A DNA stretch of 50,004 bases, taken from the NCBI RefSeq assembly GCF_028291725.1, contig NZ_JAQGNT010000030.1, positions 1 to 50,004 of the forward strand, in the 5' to 3' direction. The DNA is from Hydrocarboniphaga sp. GTDB lineage: Bacteria > Pseudomonadota > Gammaproteobacteria > Nevskiales > Nevskiaceae. Shown here in pieces: positions 18,542 to 25,984 of this stretch. Each line of letters opens with the position of its first letter. Position 1 is the first letter of the stretch. The notes under the pieces are model-generated. The model was not told the DNA's origin. It ran no database searches and worked only from the letters and a program-made list of their open reading frames with translations. The position numbers and the translations under genes were made by a program.

Positions 18542-19798
18542 TTACAAGCGGCGCTGACGCGCCACGGGAGAAAGCACGGCGCGGCCGTCGAGTTGGGTGA
18601 TTTGTGTTTGTGGCACGCCGCAGTCGGCGAACTCGGTCTTCCAGTGCTGCGCGAGCGTGGTTTCCACTTCGTCGACGATGGCTTCGGCCTCCGCCAGCAG
18701 GAGCCCGAAGCGGCCGGCTTCGCTCAGGGCGTTGGCAAGGGTGGACGCGCGCCCTTCGCGGCCGACGGCCATCGCCTGCCTTGCTTCCTGGCCGAGGCGC
18801 AATGCAGGCACCAGGTCGTAAGCCGGGGTCAGGCGCAGCCAGCGACCATCCCAGAAGGCCGCATGATTCTTGGCATGGTCATCGGTATTGCCGATGAGCA
18901 GATTGAAGACCATGCGCCGGAACAATTGCCGGGCATCGCCCACGCCGTCCTGGGCGAGCCGTCGCAGCAGTTCGGCGAGTTCCGGATACGAAGCGAGGCT
19001 CGCCTCGGTGTCGTCGAGATCCAGCAGTGTGAGCGCGGAAAGCATCTGGTAGCGCAGCGTGTCTGCAGGCACGGGCTGACGATCATGATCGTCAGCAGCA
19101 GCATCGCCGGCAACACGACGATCAAAGCGCTCGACCAGCAATACATCCTTGCCGAGCACGGTATCGACCCACGCATCCGGGGTGGGGATTCCGCAGCGCC
19201 GCGCGAGCCGCAGGCAGGCCCACTCCGCGCGCACGATGGCCCAGCGGTCCGTGGCGGATGCGAATTTGGCGATCAGCGCGCGCCGACCATCGCGCAGCGT
19301 CGCCTTGGGCCGCGCGCCGCCGATGGAGCTGCCGTGCTCAAGCGCATTGGCCAGCTCCGGCGGCAGCGGCTGCTCGCGCTCCAGCGCGTCTGCAGCGGAC
19401 AGCAAATCCGCCAGCGTGGCTGGGGCGAGCACGGATGGGATGTAACGCTTGGCGCTGGATTGAAAGTGCAGCGCACCGATGCGATCACCGTGGCTCAGGC
19501 GCAGATAGTCCAGTTCGGCGAAACCGCCCGCCTGGTGGCGGTATTCGATCACGTGCCGACCCCAGGCATCCGGTGCGGCGTCGGCGATCGGGCCGGGTAG
19601 CTGGCCATCGCGCCGAGCGCTGAACGGCCCGCCGGCCAACGGCATGCGCTCCGGCATCAGCGGAATAGCCTCGGCGCGCGCGCGGTAGGAGCGGCCGTAG
19701 ATGAAGCTCAGGCGCTCGCCCTCCACAAACAGGCGTCCGCAGACCACCGCCTCAGTCGCCTCCGGCAGCCAGAGCCAGACGAACAGTTCAGAAGTCAT
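18542..19798 (-). CDS. hipA: HipA-type serine/threonine kinase toxin
   Basis: A 418-residue HipA family protein. The N-terminal part (GRLFVEGERLSFIYGRSYRA, then DAAPDAWGRHVIEYR) is the HipA N domain. The kinase core shows the flexible P-loop SSIGGARPKA (about residues 158-167). It also has ALIAKF (the ATP-binding Lys) and the catalytic loop GNTDDHAKNHAAF. The metal-binding YDLVP segment completes the core. HipA kinases phosphorylate translation targets such as glutamyl-tRNA synthetase and cause growth arrest. The start overlaps the hipB stop by 11 bases, so the pair is coupled. All motifs look intact. The substrate may differ from E. coli HipA. Confidence 0.92.
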   Translation of the reverse strand: MTSELFVWLWLPEATEAVVCGRLFVEGERLSFIYGRSYRARAEAIPLMPERMPLAGGPFSARRDGQLPGPIADAAPDAWGRHVIEYRHQAGGFAELDYLRLSHGDRIGALHFQSSAKRYIPSVLAPATLADLLSAADALEREQPLPPELANALEHGSSIGGARPKATLRDGRRALIAKFASATDRWAIVRAEWACLRLARRCGIPTPDAWVDTVLGKDVLLVERFDRRVAGDAAADDHDRQPVPADTLRYQMLSALTLLDLDDTEASLASYPELAELLRRLAQDGVGDARQLFRRMVFNLLIGNTDDHAKNHAAFWDGRWLRLTPAYDLVPALRLGQEARQAMAVGREGRASTLANALSEAGRFGLLLAEAEAIVDEVETTLAQHWKTEFADCGVPQTQITQLDGRAVLSPVARQRRL

Positions 19799-20108
19799 CC
19801 TGTGCCTTGCGCCTTGCGCGGGTCTTGGCGTTACTGGCAGCGGCCCGCGCCGCCTGCTCGCTCACCGGCGCCGACAGCGGACCCAGGCCCACGGCCCACA
19901 GCAGCGTGAGTAGCACACCCGCCGAAACCCCTGGATCGCCCTTCTCCGCCACCCGCAGCGTGCGCTCGCCGATACCCAGGCGCTGCGCCAGCGCGCGCTG
20001 CGACTCGTTGCGCGCAATACGCGCGCGGCGCAGGGCCGCGCCCAGCCGCGCGAGTTCATCGGCAACGGGGGCCGGCAGGGTTTTCGACAGGCGGAGAGTC
20101 TGGCTCAT
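19788..20108 (-). CDS. hipB: HipB-type antitoxin, XRE family HTH repressor
   Basis: A 106-residue DNA-binding protein. The ATG at 20108 is preferred; the upstream extension would translate through the operator-like palindrome. The helix-turn-helix is ARNESQRALAQRLGIGERTL (about residues 36-55). A basic, Ala-rich tail (NAKTRARRKAQDDF) follows, longer than in E. coli HipB. It should bind and neutralise HipA and repress the operon. The palindrome TATAC-TGCC-GTATA directly upstream is the likely operator. Confidence 0.9.
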   Translation of the reverse strand: MSQTLRLSKTLPAPVADELARLGAALRRARIARNESQRALAQRLGIGERTLRVAEKGDPGVSAGVLLTLLWAVGLGPLSAPVSEQAARAAASNAKTRARRKAQDDF

Positions 20109-20116
20109 AACGGCCG

Positions 20117-20130
20117 TATACTGCCGTATA
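20117..20130 (-). promoter_or_regulatory. Putative HipB operator
   Basis: TATAC (20117-20121), four bases, GTATA (20126-20130) form a perfect palindrome 9 bases before the hipB start. E. coli HipB uses TATCC-N8-GGATA. The shorter spacer here may reflect a different repressor geometry. The TATACG on the minus strand could also be the -10 box. Confidence 0.5.
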
Positions 20131-20272
20131 AGACCAATAACCGGCAAGATCACGCCGGTTCATATTCAGCAGGTTCTTAGGTGAATCTCTGCGCCCCGAC
20201 GAGCGCTAGCCAGTTTTCGCGCACGCCCAGAAGACCGCGAACCATGCGTTCGACTCAAAGTCTGCGCCCAAG

Positions 20273-20355
20273 AAAAAACCCCGAACCTTGGTAAAGGCTC
20301 GGGGCTAGAGTGCCTGCACGGGTCTAGGGAACAGGCGCACCAGTCGGGGAAGACA
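20273..20355 (-). ncRNA. Putative small RNA, copy A of a three-member family
   Basis: On the minus strand, 5' to 3', three parts follow each other. First is GTC-TTCCCC-GAC (20354-20343), a C-rich loop on a short stem. Second is a hairpin of TGCGCCTG and CAGGCA type (20340-20310). Third is the terminator CCCCGA...TCGGGG (20304-20279) ending in six U. The order and motifs match copies B (20488-20573) and C (27237-27307). The U-run is only on the minus side here, which fixes the direction. The 5' end and promoter are not identified. It could be free-standing or processed from the luxR-type transcript. Confidence 0.5.
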
Positions 20356-20487
20356 TGGCGAGTCAAACCTGCCACTTGCCGTCTGTCATGTCTGTGCGAT
20401 AGCGCTCATACGGGAAACGAGCGGAAACATTCCGGCGTACCAATCGGCGGCTGTGCAAACAGCCGGGTTTGCTTGGATCGAGCCAAG

Positions 20488-20573
20488 AAAAAGCCCCGTA
20501 CCAGGGGTGGGATACGGGGCTTTTGGTGCCGGCTCGGCCAAGAGTCCGGCGCGTCTTCGAAGGGGAAGAAGAC
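20488..20573 (-). ncRNA. Putative small RNA, copy B of a three-member family
   Basis: On the minus strand, the first hairpin is GTCTTC-TTCCCCTTC-GAAGAC (20573-20553), with a 6-bp stem and C-rich loop. The second is GCCGG...CCGGC (20550-20528). The last is a long terminator stem around GCCCCGTA/TACGGGGC (20520-20493) flanked by T4 and A5, so it works on both strands. The stem of hairpin 1 differs from copies A and C while pairing is kept, which supports selected structure. It lies 116 bases after the stop of the LuxR-type gene and may be a 3'UTR-derived RNA. Confidence 0.55.
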
Positions 20574-20688
20574 AGTTCCAGATTGCAGCAGCCGTAGCGG
20601 CCGATGTGCGAATCGCTGATCGGCGGCGCAGAAAGACCGAGTTATGGGCTATCAGACTCCACCGCGCCGGGAAACTTAGATTGTCTGC

Positions 20689-21576
20689 TTACGATGCCTG
20701 CTGGCTCGGCAAGCGGCCGACATCGGATGAATCCTTATGAGCCAGCCAGTCGACCAGTTCCGCCCGGCGCCGGATGCCGAGCTTGCTGTAGAGGTTGTAG
20801 AGATGCGAGGACACCGTCGATGGCGCGACATCGAGTTCGCGGCCGATCTCCTTGAAGGTGAGGCCCCTGGCCACGCGCCGGGCGATCTCCTGCTCGCGGG
20901 CCGACAGTTCGGGATGCCGCCGGTTGGTTCTGATCTGCACTTCAAAATGCTCACCGGCCCGTTTTCCCGAGACATGGAGGCCCTGGTAGATGAAACCCGC
21001 GATCGGGCCGTCCTCGGGGCAGTCGACGTTAAAGGGCAGCGAAACACCGTCCCAGTTGCGATGCGCAGCGCGCAGAAGGTCGCGGAAGCTCGCGGTAGCC
21101 GACAGCAAATAGCCCTCGAGGCTGACGATCGCGCTGCCGTCACCGGCCGTGGCACGCGGGGCCGAGGCCTGAGCCGACACGTGCATCGCGTACTGCTGGT
21201 TCAGGTGTTCCGCATGGGGCAGAAAGCCGCAATAGCGGTGCAGGAGTTCGCGTTCGGAGTCCGAGAACTCAGCGGACTCGCGGAAAAACCTGAAGTCGTG
21301 ACCAAGGCCGGGGACCATACCGGCGACGGTGATCGCCAGGCCGATGGCATCAAGCGCCTGCGTATCCTGCTCGGGCGCCAGGCCAAGCACTCGCCGCGCG
21401 ACGCGATTGCCATAACCGTCACGGATTTCCCAGCTGACACCCGAGCAACCGACCTCGCTGGTGATCTGCGCCAGCGCCCAGCCTGCAAATTCCGATGCGG
21501 ACACCTGGAACCCGCCCTCATAAAGAGCACGAACCAGCCGATCATCGCGCGCCACACCCTCTTCCTTGTGCTTCAA
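20689..21576 (-). CDS. LuxR family transcriptional regulator
   Basis: A 295-residue protein with a C-terminal LuxR/NarL-type helix-turn-helix at about residues 225-285. Markers are LSAREQEIARRVARGLTFKE, then VAPSTVSSHLYNLYSKLGI. The N-terminal 200 residues contain no receiver, autoinducer or PAS signature that I recognise; one segment (GDGSAIVSLEGYLLSATAS) is loosely PAS-like. It is transcribed away from the repeat-protein gene, with 140 bases between the starts, and is the obvious candidate to control it. An inverted repeat in that gap (21671-21705) may be its site. Signal unknown. Confidence 0.87.
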   Translation of the reverse strand: MKHKEEGVARDDRLVRALYEGGFQVSASEFAGWALAQITSEVGCSGVSWEIRDGYGNRVARRVLGLAPEQDTQALDAIGLAITVAGMVPGLGHDFRFFRESAEFSDSERELLHRYCGFLPHAEHLNQQYAMHVSAQASAPRATAGDGSAIVSLEGYLLSATASFRDLLRAAHRNWDGVSLPFNVDCPEDGPIAGFIYQGLHVSGKRAGEHFEVQIRTNRRHPELSAREQEIARRVARGLTFKEIGRELDVAPSTVSSHLYNLYSKLGIRRRAELVDWLAHKDSSDVGRLPSQQAS

Positions 21577-21670
21577 ATCGAATCCCTTTTTGCTGCAACC
21601 GCTTCGCCTGTCAGTATTTTCTGACGTAGTTTTTACTAGGCTAGCGGTTTTTTTACGATGTCCTGACCCT

Positions 21671-21705
21671 GCTGTCAGCTATACATTAAGGAAAATTCTG
21701 ACAGC
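21671..21705. promoter_or_regulatory. Inverted repeat in the promoter of the repeat-protein gene
   Basis: GCTGTCAG (21671-21678) and CTGACAGC (21698-21705) flank 19 bases. These bases contain a -10-like TATACAT (21680-21686). The right arm ends 2 bases before the GGAG ribosome site. It is a candidate binding site for the divergent LuxR-type regulator, or an RNA hairpin that could mask the ribosome site. Confidence 0.5.
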
Positions 21706-21716
21706 TGGAGCTTACA

Positions 21717-23942
21717 GTGTTGTTAACCGCCCGCGCCGCCGCCTTCTCACTCTCGCTGTTCACCGGCGCCGCTCTGGCGGGACCGCTCAGCAATCTGACT
21801 GCCGCGCTGGGCCTGCCCGGCAACGGCACCACGACCGGCAACACGGCGGCTACCGGCAACACCAGCTTCCCGAAACTCTCCGGCGATTCCAGCGGCTTGG
21901 CAGCGGTGGCGCGCCGCAACTCGAATTCGCGCTCCCCGCTCGCGCTGCCCGGCCTCGGCAGCCTGGGCATCACCCTGCTCAAGGAAGGCGCCGACGGCTC
22001 CGGCATCGGCGACGTGCTCAACCTCGGCCCGGCCCACCCGATCATCGCCGACCAGCTCGACGGCCTGCTGGTGACGCCGCTGCTCGGCCTGGACGGCAAT
22101 GGCGGACTGATCGATATCGCCTTGTTCGACGGCAACGGCACCGCCTACGTCCGCCGCAGCGGGCTGGTCAGCGGCGCGCTGTTCTCGGGATCGAACACCG
22201 GCCTGGGCGGTCTGATCGCGCTCGGCGTGCGCAACGGCAACAACACCGGCATCGCCGACACGCTGCTCGGCCTGGCCGCGCTGTCGGGCGACAACGCCGG
22301 CCTGGGGCCGATCGGCGTCGGCGTGCTCAACGGTAACAACACCGGCAATGGCTCCGGCCTGCTCGGCCTGGCCGCGCTGTCCGGCAACAATGCCGGCAAT
22401 GGCCCGATCGGTATCGGCCTGCTCAATGGCAACAACACCGGCAACGGCTCTGTCCTGCTCGGCCTGGCCGCGCTCTCCGGCAACAACGCCGGCAACGGCC
22501 CGATCGGTATCGGCTTGCTCAACGGCAACGACACCGGCAATGGCTCAGTCCTGCTCGGCCTGGCCGCGCTCTCCGGCAACAATGCCGGCAACGGCCCGAT
22601 CGGTATCGGCCTGCTCAACGGCAACAACACCGGCAACGGCAAGTTTCTTGCCCTCGCCGCGCTGTCCGGTGCGGGTTCTGGCGTGGCCAGCCAGGGCTTG
22701 GGTATCGGGCTGCTCAATGCCGACGACGTGATCGCGCTCTCGTTCGGCGGCGACCGCTTCCTGACCACGGCCGTGCTGCGCACCGCACTGCTCGAGCAGG
22801 CTGCCAAGATTTCCGGCATCGATGTCGGCGGCATTGCCATCGGCAACCCGACCGGCACGGTCAAGACCTCCAATCCGCTGCTCAACCTCGGCCTGCTGTC
22901 GGGCAGGAACTCCGGCAATGACGGCCTGATCGGCGTTGGCATTCTGGCCGGCGACAACTCGGCGCGGGCGAATCTGCTCGGCGTCTGCCTGCTGTGCGGC
23001 AACAACTCCGGCGTCGGCGCACTGGGCGTTGCGGTGCTTTCCGGCCGCAATTCCGGCCTGTCCCGCGAGTTCGGCAAGCTCGCCGGGCTGATCGGCGTCG
23101 GCGTGCTCAACGCGGAGAACTCCGGCAACGGCGGCCTGATCGGCGCCGGCATCCTGAATGGCGCCAACTCCGGCAACGGCATCATCGGTGCCGGCATCCT
23201 CAATGGCGCGAATTCCGGCAATGGCCAGCAGATCGGCGTCGGCGTGCTCAATGGCGCCAATTCCGGCAATGGCCTCGCTCTGCTGGGCGCGGGCGTGCTC
23301 AACGGCGACAATTCGGGCAACGGCGGCGTCATCGGTGCGGGCGTGCTCAACGGCAGCGGCTCCGGCAACGGCCTGGCACTGCTGGGTGCCGGCGTCCTCA
23401 ATGGCAGCCACTCGGGCAACGGCGGCCAGATTGCCGCGGGCGTGCTCAACGGTAGCGACTCCGGCAACAGCGCCGGCCTGCTGGCGGCCGGTGTCCTCAA
23501 CGGCGCCAACTCGGCCAACGCGGGCAGCATCGCTGCGGGGGTGCTCAACGGCGCCAATTCCGGCAACGGCGGCGTCATCGGCGCCGGCGTCGCCAACGGC
23601 AGCAACTCGGCCAACGGCGGCAAGATCGGCGCCGGCGTGCTCAACGGCGGCGGCTCCGGCAATGGCGGCGTCATTGGCGCGGGCGTGCTCAATACCGCGA
23701 CCTCCACCGCATCGGCCGGCGGCACCGGTACCGGCGGTGGCCTGGGCATCGGCCTGATCAACACCAACGCGTCGAACTCGGTCGCAACCATCAACCCGAA
23801 CACCGGTAGCGGCAACTCCAACAACCCCGCCACTCCCTCCGACTCGGCTGCTCCCGGCTCGCTATGCACCGTGCAGGTCAGGGACAGCCGCGGCGTCGTG
23901 CAGTCGGTCAAGACCCAGTGCGTTGCCAAACGCCGGGCCTGA
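21717..23942 (+). CDS. Secreted Gly/Asn-rich tandem-repeat protein
   Basis: A 741-residue protein starting at GTG 21717, with GGAG six bases upstream. A signal peptide (FSLSLFTGAALA, cleavage near residue 22) leads to a ~120-residue head. Block 1 (about 145-330) has 33-residue units made of two halves, such as LGLAALSGNNAGNGPIG and IGLLNGNNTGNGSVL. A non-repeat linker (about 335-395) follows. Block 2 (about 395-665) has 16-17-residue units like GAGVLNGANSGNGGVI. The tail carries a Cys pair (SLCTVQVRD; VKTQCVAKRRA). Regular hydrophobic strands between Asn-Gly turns suggest a beta-solenoid or amyloid-like fibre. I recognise no named family. The next gene overlaps by one base, and a transporter gene follows. 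Likely a cell-surface or released exoprotein. Confidence 0.88.
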   Translation: MLLTARAAAFSLSLFTGAALAGPLSNLTAALGLPGNGTTTGNTAATGNTSFPKLSGDSSGLAAVARRNSNSRSPLALPGLGSLGITLLKEGADGSGIGDVLNLGPAHPIIADQLDGLLVTPLLGLDGNGGLIDIALFDGNGTAYVRRSGLVSGALFSGSNTGLGGLIALGVRNGNNTGIADTLLGLAALSGDNAGLGPIGVGVLNGNNTGNGSGLLGLAALSGNNAGNGPIGIGLLNGNNTGNGSVLLGLAALSGNNAGNGPIGIGLLNGNDTGNGSVLLGLAALSGNNAGNGPIGIGLLNGNNTGNGKFLALAALSGAGSGVASQGLGIGLLNADDVIALSFGGDRFLTTAVLRTALLEQAAKISGIDVGGIAIGNPTGTVKTSNPLLNLGLLSGRNSGNDGLIGVGILAGDNSARANLLGVCLLCGNNSGVGALGVAVLSGRNSGLSREFGKLAGLIGVGVLNAENSGNGGLIGAGILNGANSGNGIIGAGILNGANSGNGQQIGVGVLNGANSGNGLALLGAGVLNGDNSGNGGVIGAGVLNGSGSGNGLALLGAGVLNGSHSGNGGQIAAGVLNGSDSGNSAGLLAAGVLNGANSANAGSIAAGVLNGANSGNGGVIGAGVANGSNSANGGKIGAGVLNGGGSGNGGVIGAGVLNTATSTASAGGTGTGGGLGIGLINTNASNSVATINPNTGSGNSNNPATPSDSAAPGSLCTVQVRDSRGVVQSVKTQCVAKRRA
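22330..22640 (+). repeat. ~99-bp intragenic tandem repeats, about three copies
   Basis: Near-identical 99-base units encode the 33-residue repeats (e.g. GGCAACAACACCGGCAACGG recurs). Differences are mostly silent, which points to recent duplication or gene conversion. A second, more diverged array of ~48-51-base units runs from about 22900 to 23700. Confidence 0.85.
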
Positions 23943-24211
23943 TGCCGACCCGGGTCTGGGGCATGCGCCCGCTGGACGCACCGGAGTCGGCCGATGCGAT
24001 CGATCTGCTCGACGGGCTGGCGTCGCGCCTGGAGCAGGCGCGCTCAGTGGCCTGGGCGATGTCCGAGCAGATTGAGCGCTCAGTCAGCCAGGACCCGATG
24101 CGCCGCACCATGTGTGGAGAAATGGGCATGGTCTACAGCCAGCTGATCGAGTCGCAGGAACTCGTCGAGCGGCTGTTCGCCAAGCTCCAGCGGCGTGGCA
24201 ACGCGGCATAG
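23942..24211 (+). CDS. Small helical protein of unknown function
   Basis: An 89-residue protein whose ATG overlaps the stop of the repeat-protein gene by one base (TGATG), so it is translationally coupled. It is predicted all-helical and soluble, with heptad-like segments AIDLLDGLASRLEQARSVAW and YSQLIESQELVERLFAKLQR. There is no signal peptide or membrane segment. I do not recognise a family. Coupling with a secreted repeat protein and a downstream transporter suggests a cytoplasmic accessory, such as a chaperone or assembly regulator; that is inference from position. Confidence 0.75.
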   Translation: MPTRVWGMRPLDAPESADAIDLLDGLASRLEQARSVAWAMSEQIERSVSQDPMRRTMCGEMGMVYSQLIESQELVERLFAKLQRRGNAA

Positions 24212-24387
24212 GCAAAAAATCCACCGCAAGCACCGGGACCGGGTGCGTAGCGGTGTCACCCGAAAGCGCCGGCCGGCTTGGATGCCGCCGGTGCCTTCAA
24301 CCGGTGTTCGCAAGACAATTCGCAAAACAATTCGCAGAACAATTCGATTCTAGAAATTTAATTTCAAAAATTTAAAAAGGGTAGGAC
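24212..24387. other. Intergenic region with 12-bp direct repeats before the transporter gene
   Basis: TTCGCAAGACAA, TTCGCAAAACAA and TTCGCAGAACAA lie end to end at 24307-24342, with a fourth partial TTCG at 24343. An AT-rich stretch (TAGAAATTTAATTTC) follows, which may be a promoter. The GC-rich first half has short hairpins but no match to a riboswitch I could confirm. Confidence 0.6.
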
Positions 24388-25926
24388 ATGGCCGTCACGC
24401 TTCCCCCGGTACTTCCGCCGCAGCAGGGCGCTGCAGAACAGTTGCAGCAGCAGGGCAGCGAGATCGCCGCCTTCGCTTTCCAGAACTATCAGGTGCATCT
24501 GCTGGGCACGCCGGTGCTGAGTCCGGAGGCAGCCGCCTCTGCGGCGTCCGGCGCCGAGTCACTGTCCGACGTCGTGCGCAATCTCGGCGCGCTGTACTAC
24601 GGCGCGGGCTATCCGGCGACGCAGATCACCTACGGCCTGGCCGGCCAGGACCTGTACGTGGTCGCGACTCCGGGCCGGGTCACCAGTGTCACCGGCCCTG
24701 CCGAACTGACGCCGTATTTCCAGCACCTGGTCGGCACCGCGCCGCTGACCGATGACGCGCTAGAACCGCGCCGCGCGCTGGCCTCGATCCACGCCGATCG
24801 CGCCGGGATGCAGAGCGAGCCGGTGCTGAGTTCCGACGGCAGCGCCGACGGCTACACGATGGATCTCAGGCCACTGCCCGACAGCCCCGACCCGACCTCA
24901 CTGAAGGCGGAATTCGGCAATCCGGGCAACCGCTTCGTCGGCCGCCATTTTCTCGACCTGGACATCCGCCATGCCTTCACCACCGGCGACGAGCTCGCCG
25001 CCACCTGGCGCAGCGGGCTGCCCGGCCTGAACGGTGACGACGACGCCGAGGACTACCACGAGGAGTCGCTGAGCTGGAGCCGGGTCACGCGCTGGGGCAT
25101 TTTCGGCCTGTCCGGCCGCAACGTGGACTACAGCATCGACATCGGCGCCGTGCCGGTGAACGGCGACCTGCAGCAGGCCGAGGCCGCCTGGCTGTTCCCG
25201 ATCTTGGGCAATTTCCAGAGCCGCCTGACGGTCAACGCAAAAGTCGACTACACCAACAAGGAAGTCAGCCTGCGCAGCAACGGCGCCGTCGCGCAGAGCC
25301 AGGAATACGGCTCGGTCGAAGCCGGCAGCGCTTACTCCCACATCATCAGCCTCGGCGGCACGCAGCACCTCGATCTCGACGCCGGTGTGGCGGTGCGCAA
25401 GGGCCTGGGCGACGACAAAACCGGCGAGCCGACCACGCTGGCCGACCAGGGCTACCTGTTGTTCCGTCCGCAGGCCAGCGCCCGCTACGCTTTCGACGAG
25501 CACCTGAGCACCCGCCTGGATCTGTACGCCCAGATCACCAGCGACACCGTGCCGGAGCAGAGCCAGTGGGTGATGGGCGGCCTGGGCAACATCGTCTCGT
25601 ACCTGCCGGGCGTCGCCACCGGCGACTCCGGCGGCCTGGCGCGCCTGCAGATCGAGTACAAGGATCTGGGCGATGTCTACGGCCTGACGTTCACGCCGCG
25701 CGTGTTCGCCGAATACGGCTACACCAAGTACGAGAACACCATCGCCGGGCTGCCGGACGGAACGCCGACGATCGCCGACGCCGGCGCCGAGCTGGTCGCC
25801 GCCTACGCCAGCTGGCTGGAGGCGAGCGTCGCCTACGCGCACTCGTTCTATGACAAGGATATCGATCAGCAAACCCTGGACGACTCCGAAGCCAATCTGT
25901 ATTTCCGCCTGACACTGAAGCTCTGA
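24388..25926 (+). CDS. ShlB/FhaC/HecB-like outer membrane transporter (TpsB-like)
   Basis: A 512-residue protein. Residues about 30-105 and 105-160 look like two short POTRA-type domains (e.g. LGALYYGAGYPATQITYGL, as in 'YYRERGY' helices of TpsB proteins). From about 170 an alternating beta-barrel pattern begins with FGNPGNRFVGRHFLDLDI and ends LYFRLTLKL. TpsB proteins move a partner exoprotein across the outer membrane. The candidate partner is the repeat protein encoded 450 bases upstream, although it lacks a recognisable TPS domain. Odd: no signal peptide follows the ATG at 24388, and an in-frame TAG lies two codons before it. AGGGTAGGA provides the ribosome site. Confidence 0.75.
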   Translation: MAVTLPPVLPPQQGAAEQLQQQGSEIAAFAFQNYQVHLLGTPVLSPEAAASAASGAESLSDVVRNLGALYYGAGYPATQITYGLAGQDLYVVATPGRVTSVTGPAELTPYFQHLVGTAPLTDDALEPRRALASIHADRAGMQSEPVLSSDGSADGYTMDLRPLPDSPDPTSLKAEFGNPGNRFVGRHFLDLDIRHAFTTGDELAATWRSGLPGLNGDDDAEDYHEESLSWSRVTRWGIFGLSGRNVDYSIDIGAVPVNGDLQQAEAAWLFPILGNFQSRLTVNAKVDYTNKEVSLRSNGAVAQSQEYGSVEAGSAYSHIISLGGTQHLDLDAGVAVRKGLGDDKTGEPTTLADQGYLLFRPQASARYAFDEHLSTRLDLYAQITSDTVPEQSQWVMGGLGNIVSYLPGVATGDSGGLARLQIEYKDLGDVYGLTFTPRVFAEYGYTKYENTIAGLPDGTPTIADAGAELVAAYASWLEASVAYAHSFYDKDIDQQTLDDSEANLYFRLTLKL

Positions 25927-25984
25927 GCCCTTGCACGGCTCGATGCTCGGCAAAACCAAAGATAAAATAAACAAGGGATCTTTC

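Noticed and set aside
22145-23929. 594-codon antisense frame opposite the repeat protein, rich in PPLPE and TPAP motifs
   Set aside because: Its periodicity mirrors the sense repeats exactly. The sense frame has a signal peptide, ribosome site and coupled downstream gene, while the antisense frame has none.
24212-24300. GC-rich leader resembling part of a cyclic di-GMP riboswitch (CCGAAAGCGCCGGCC ... GCCGGTGCC)
   Set aside because: Only short matches exist and the pairing pattern is not satisfied.
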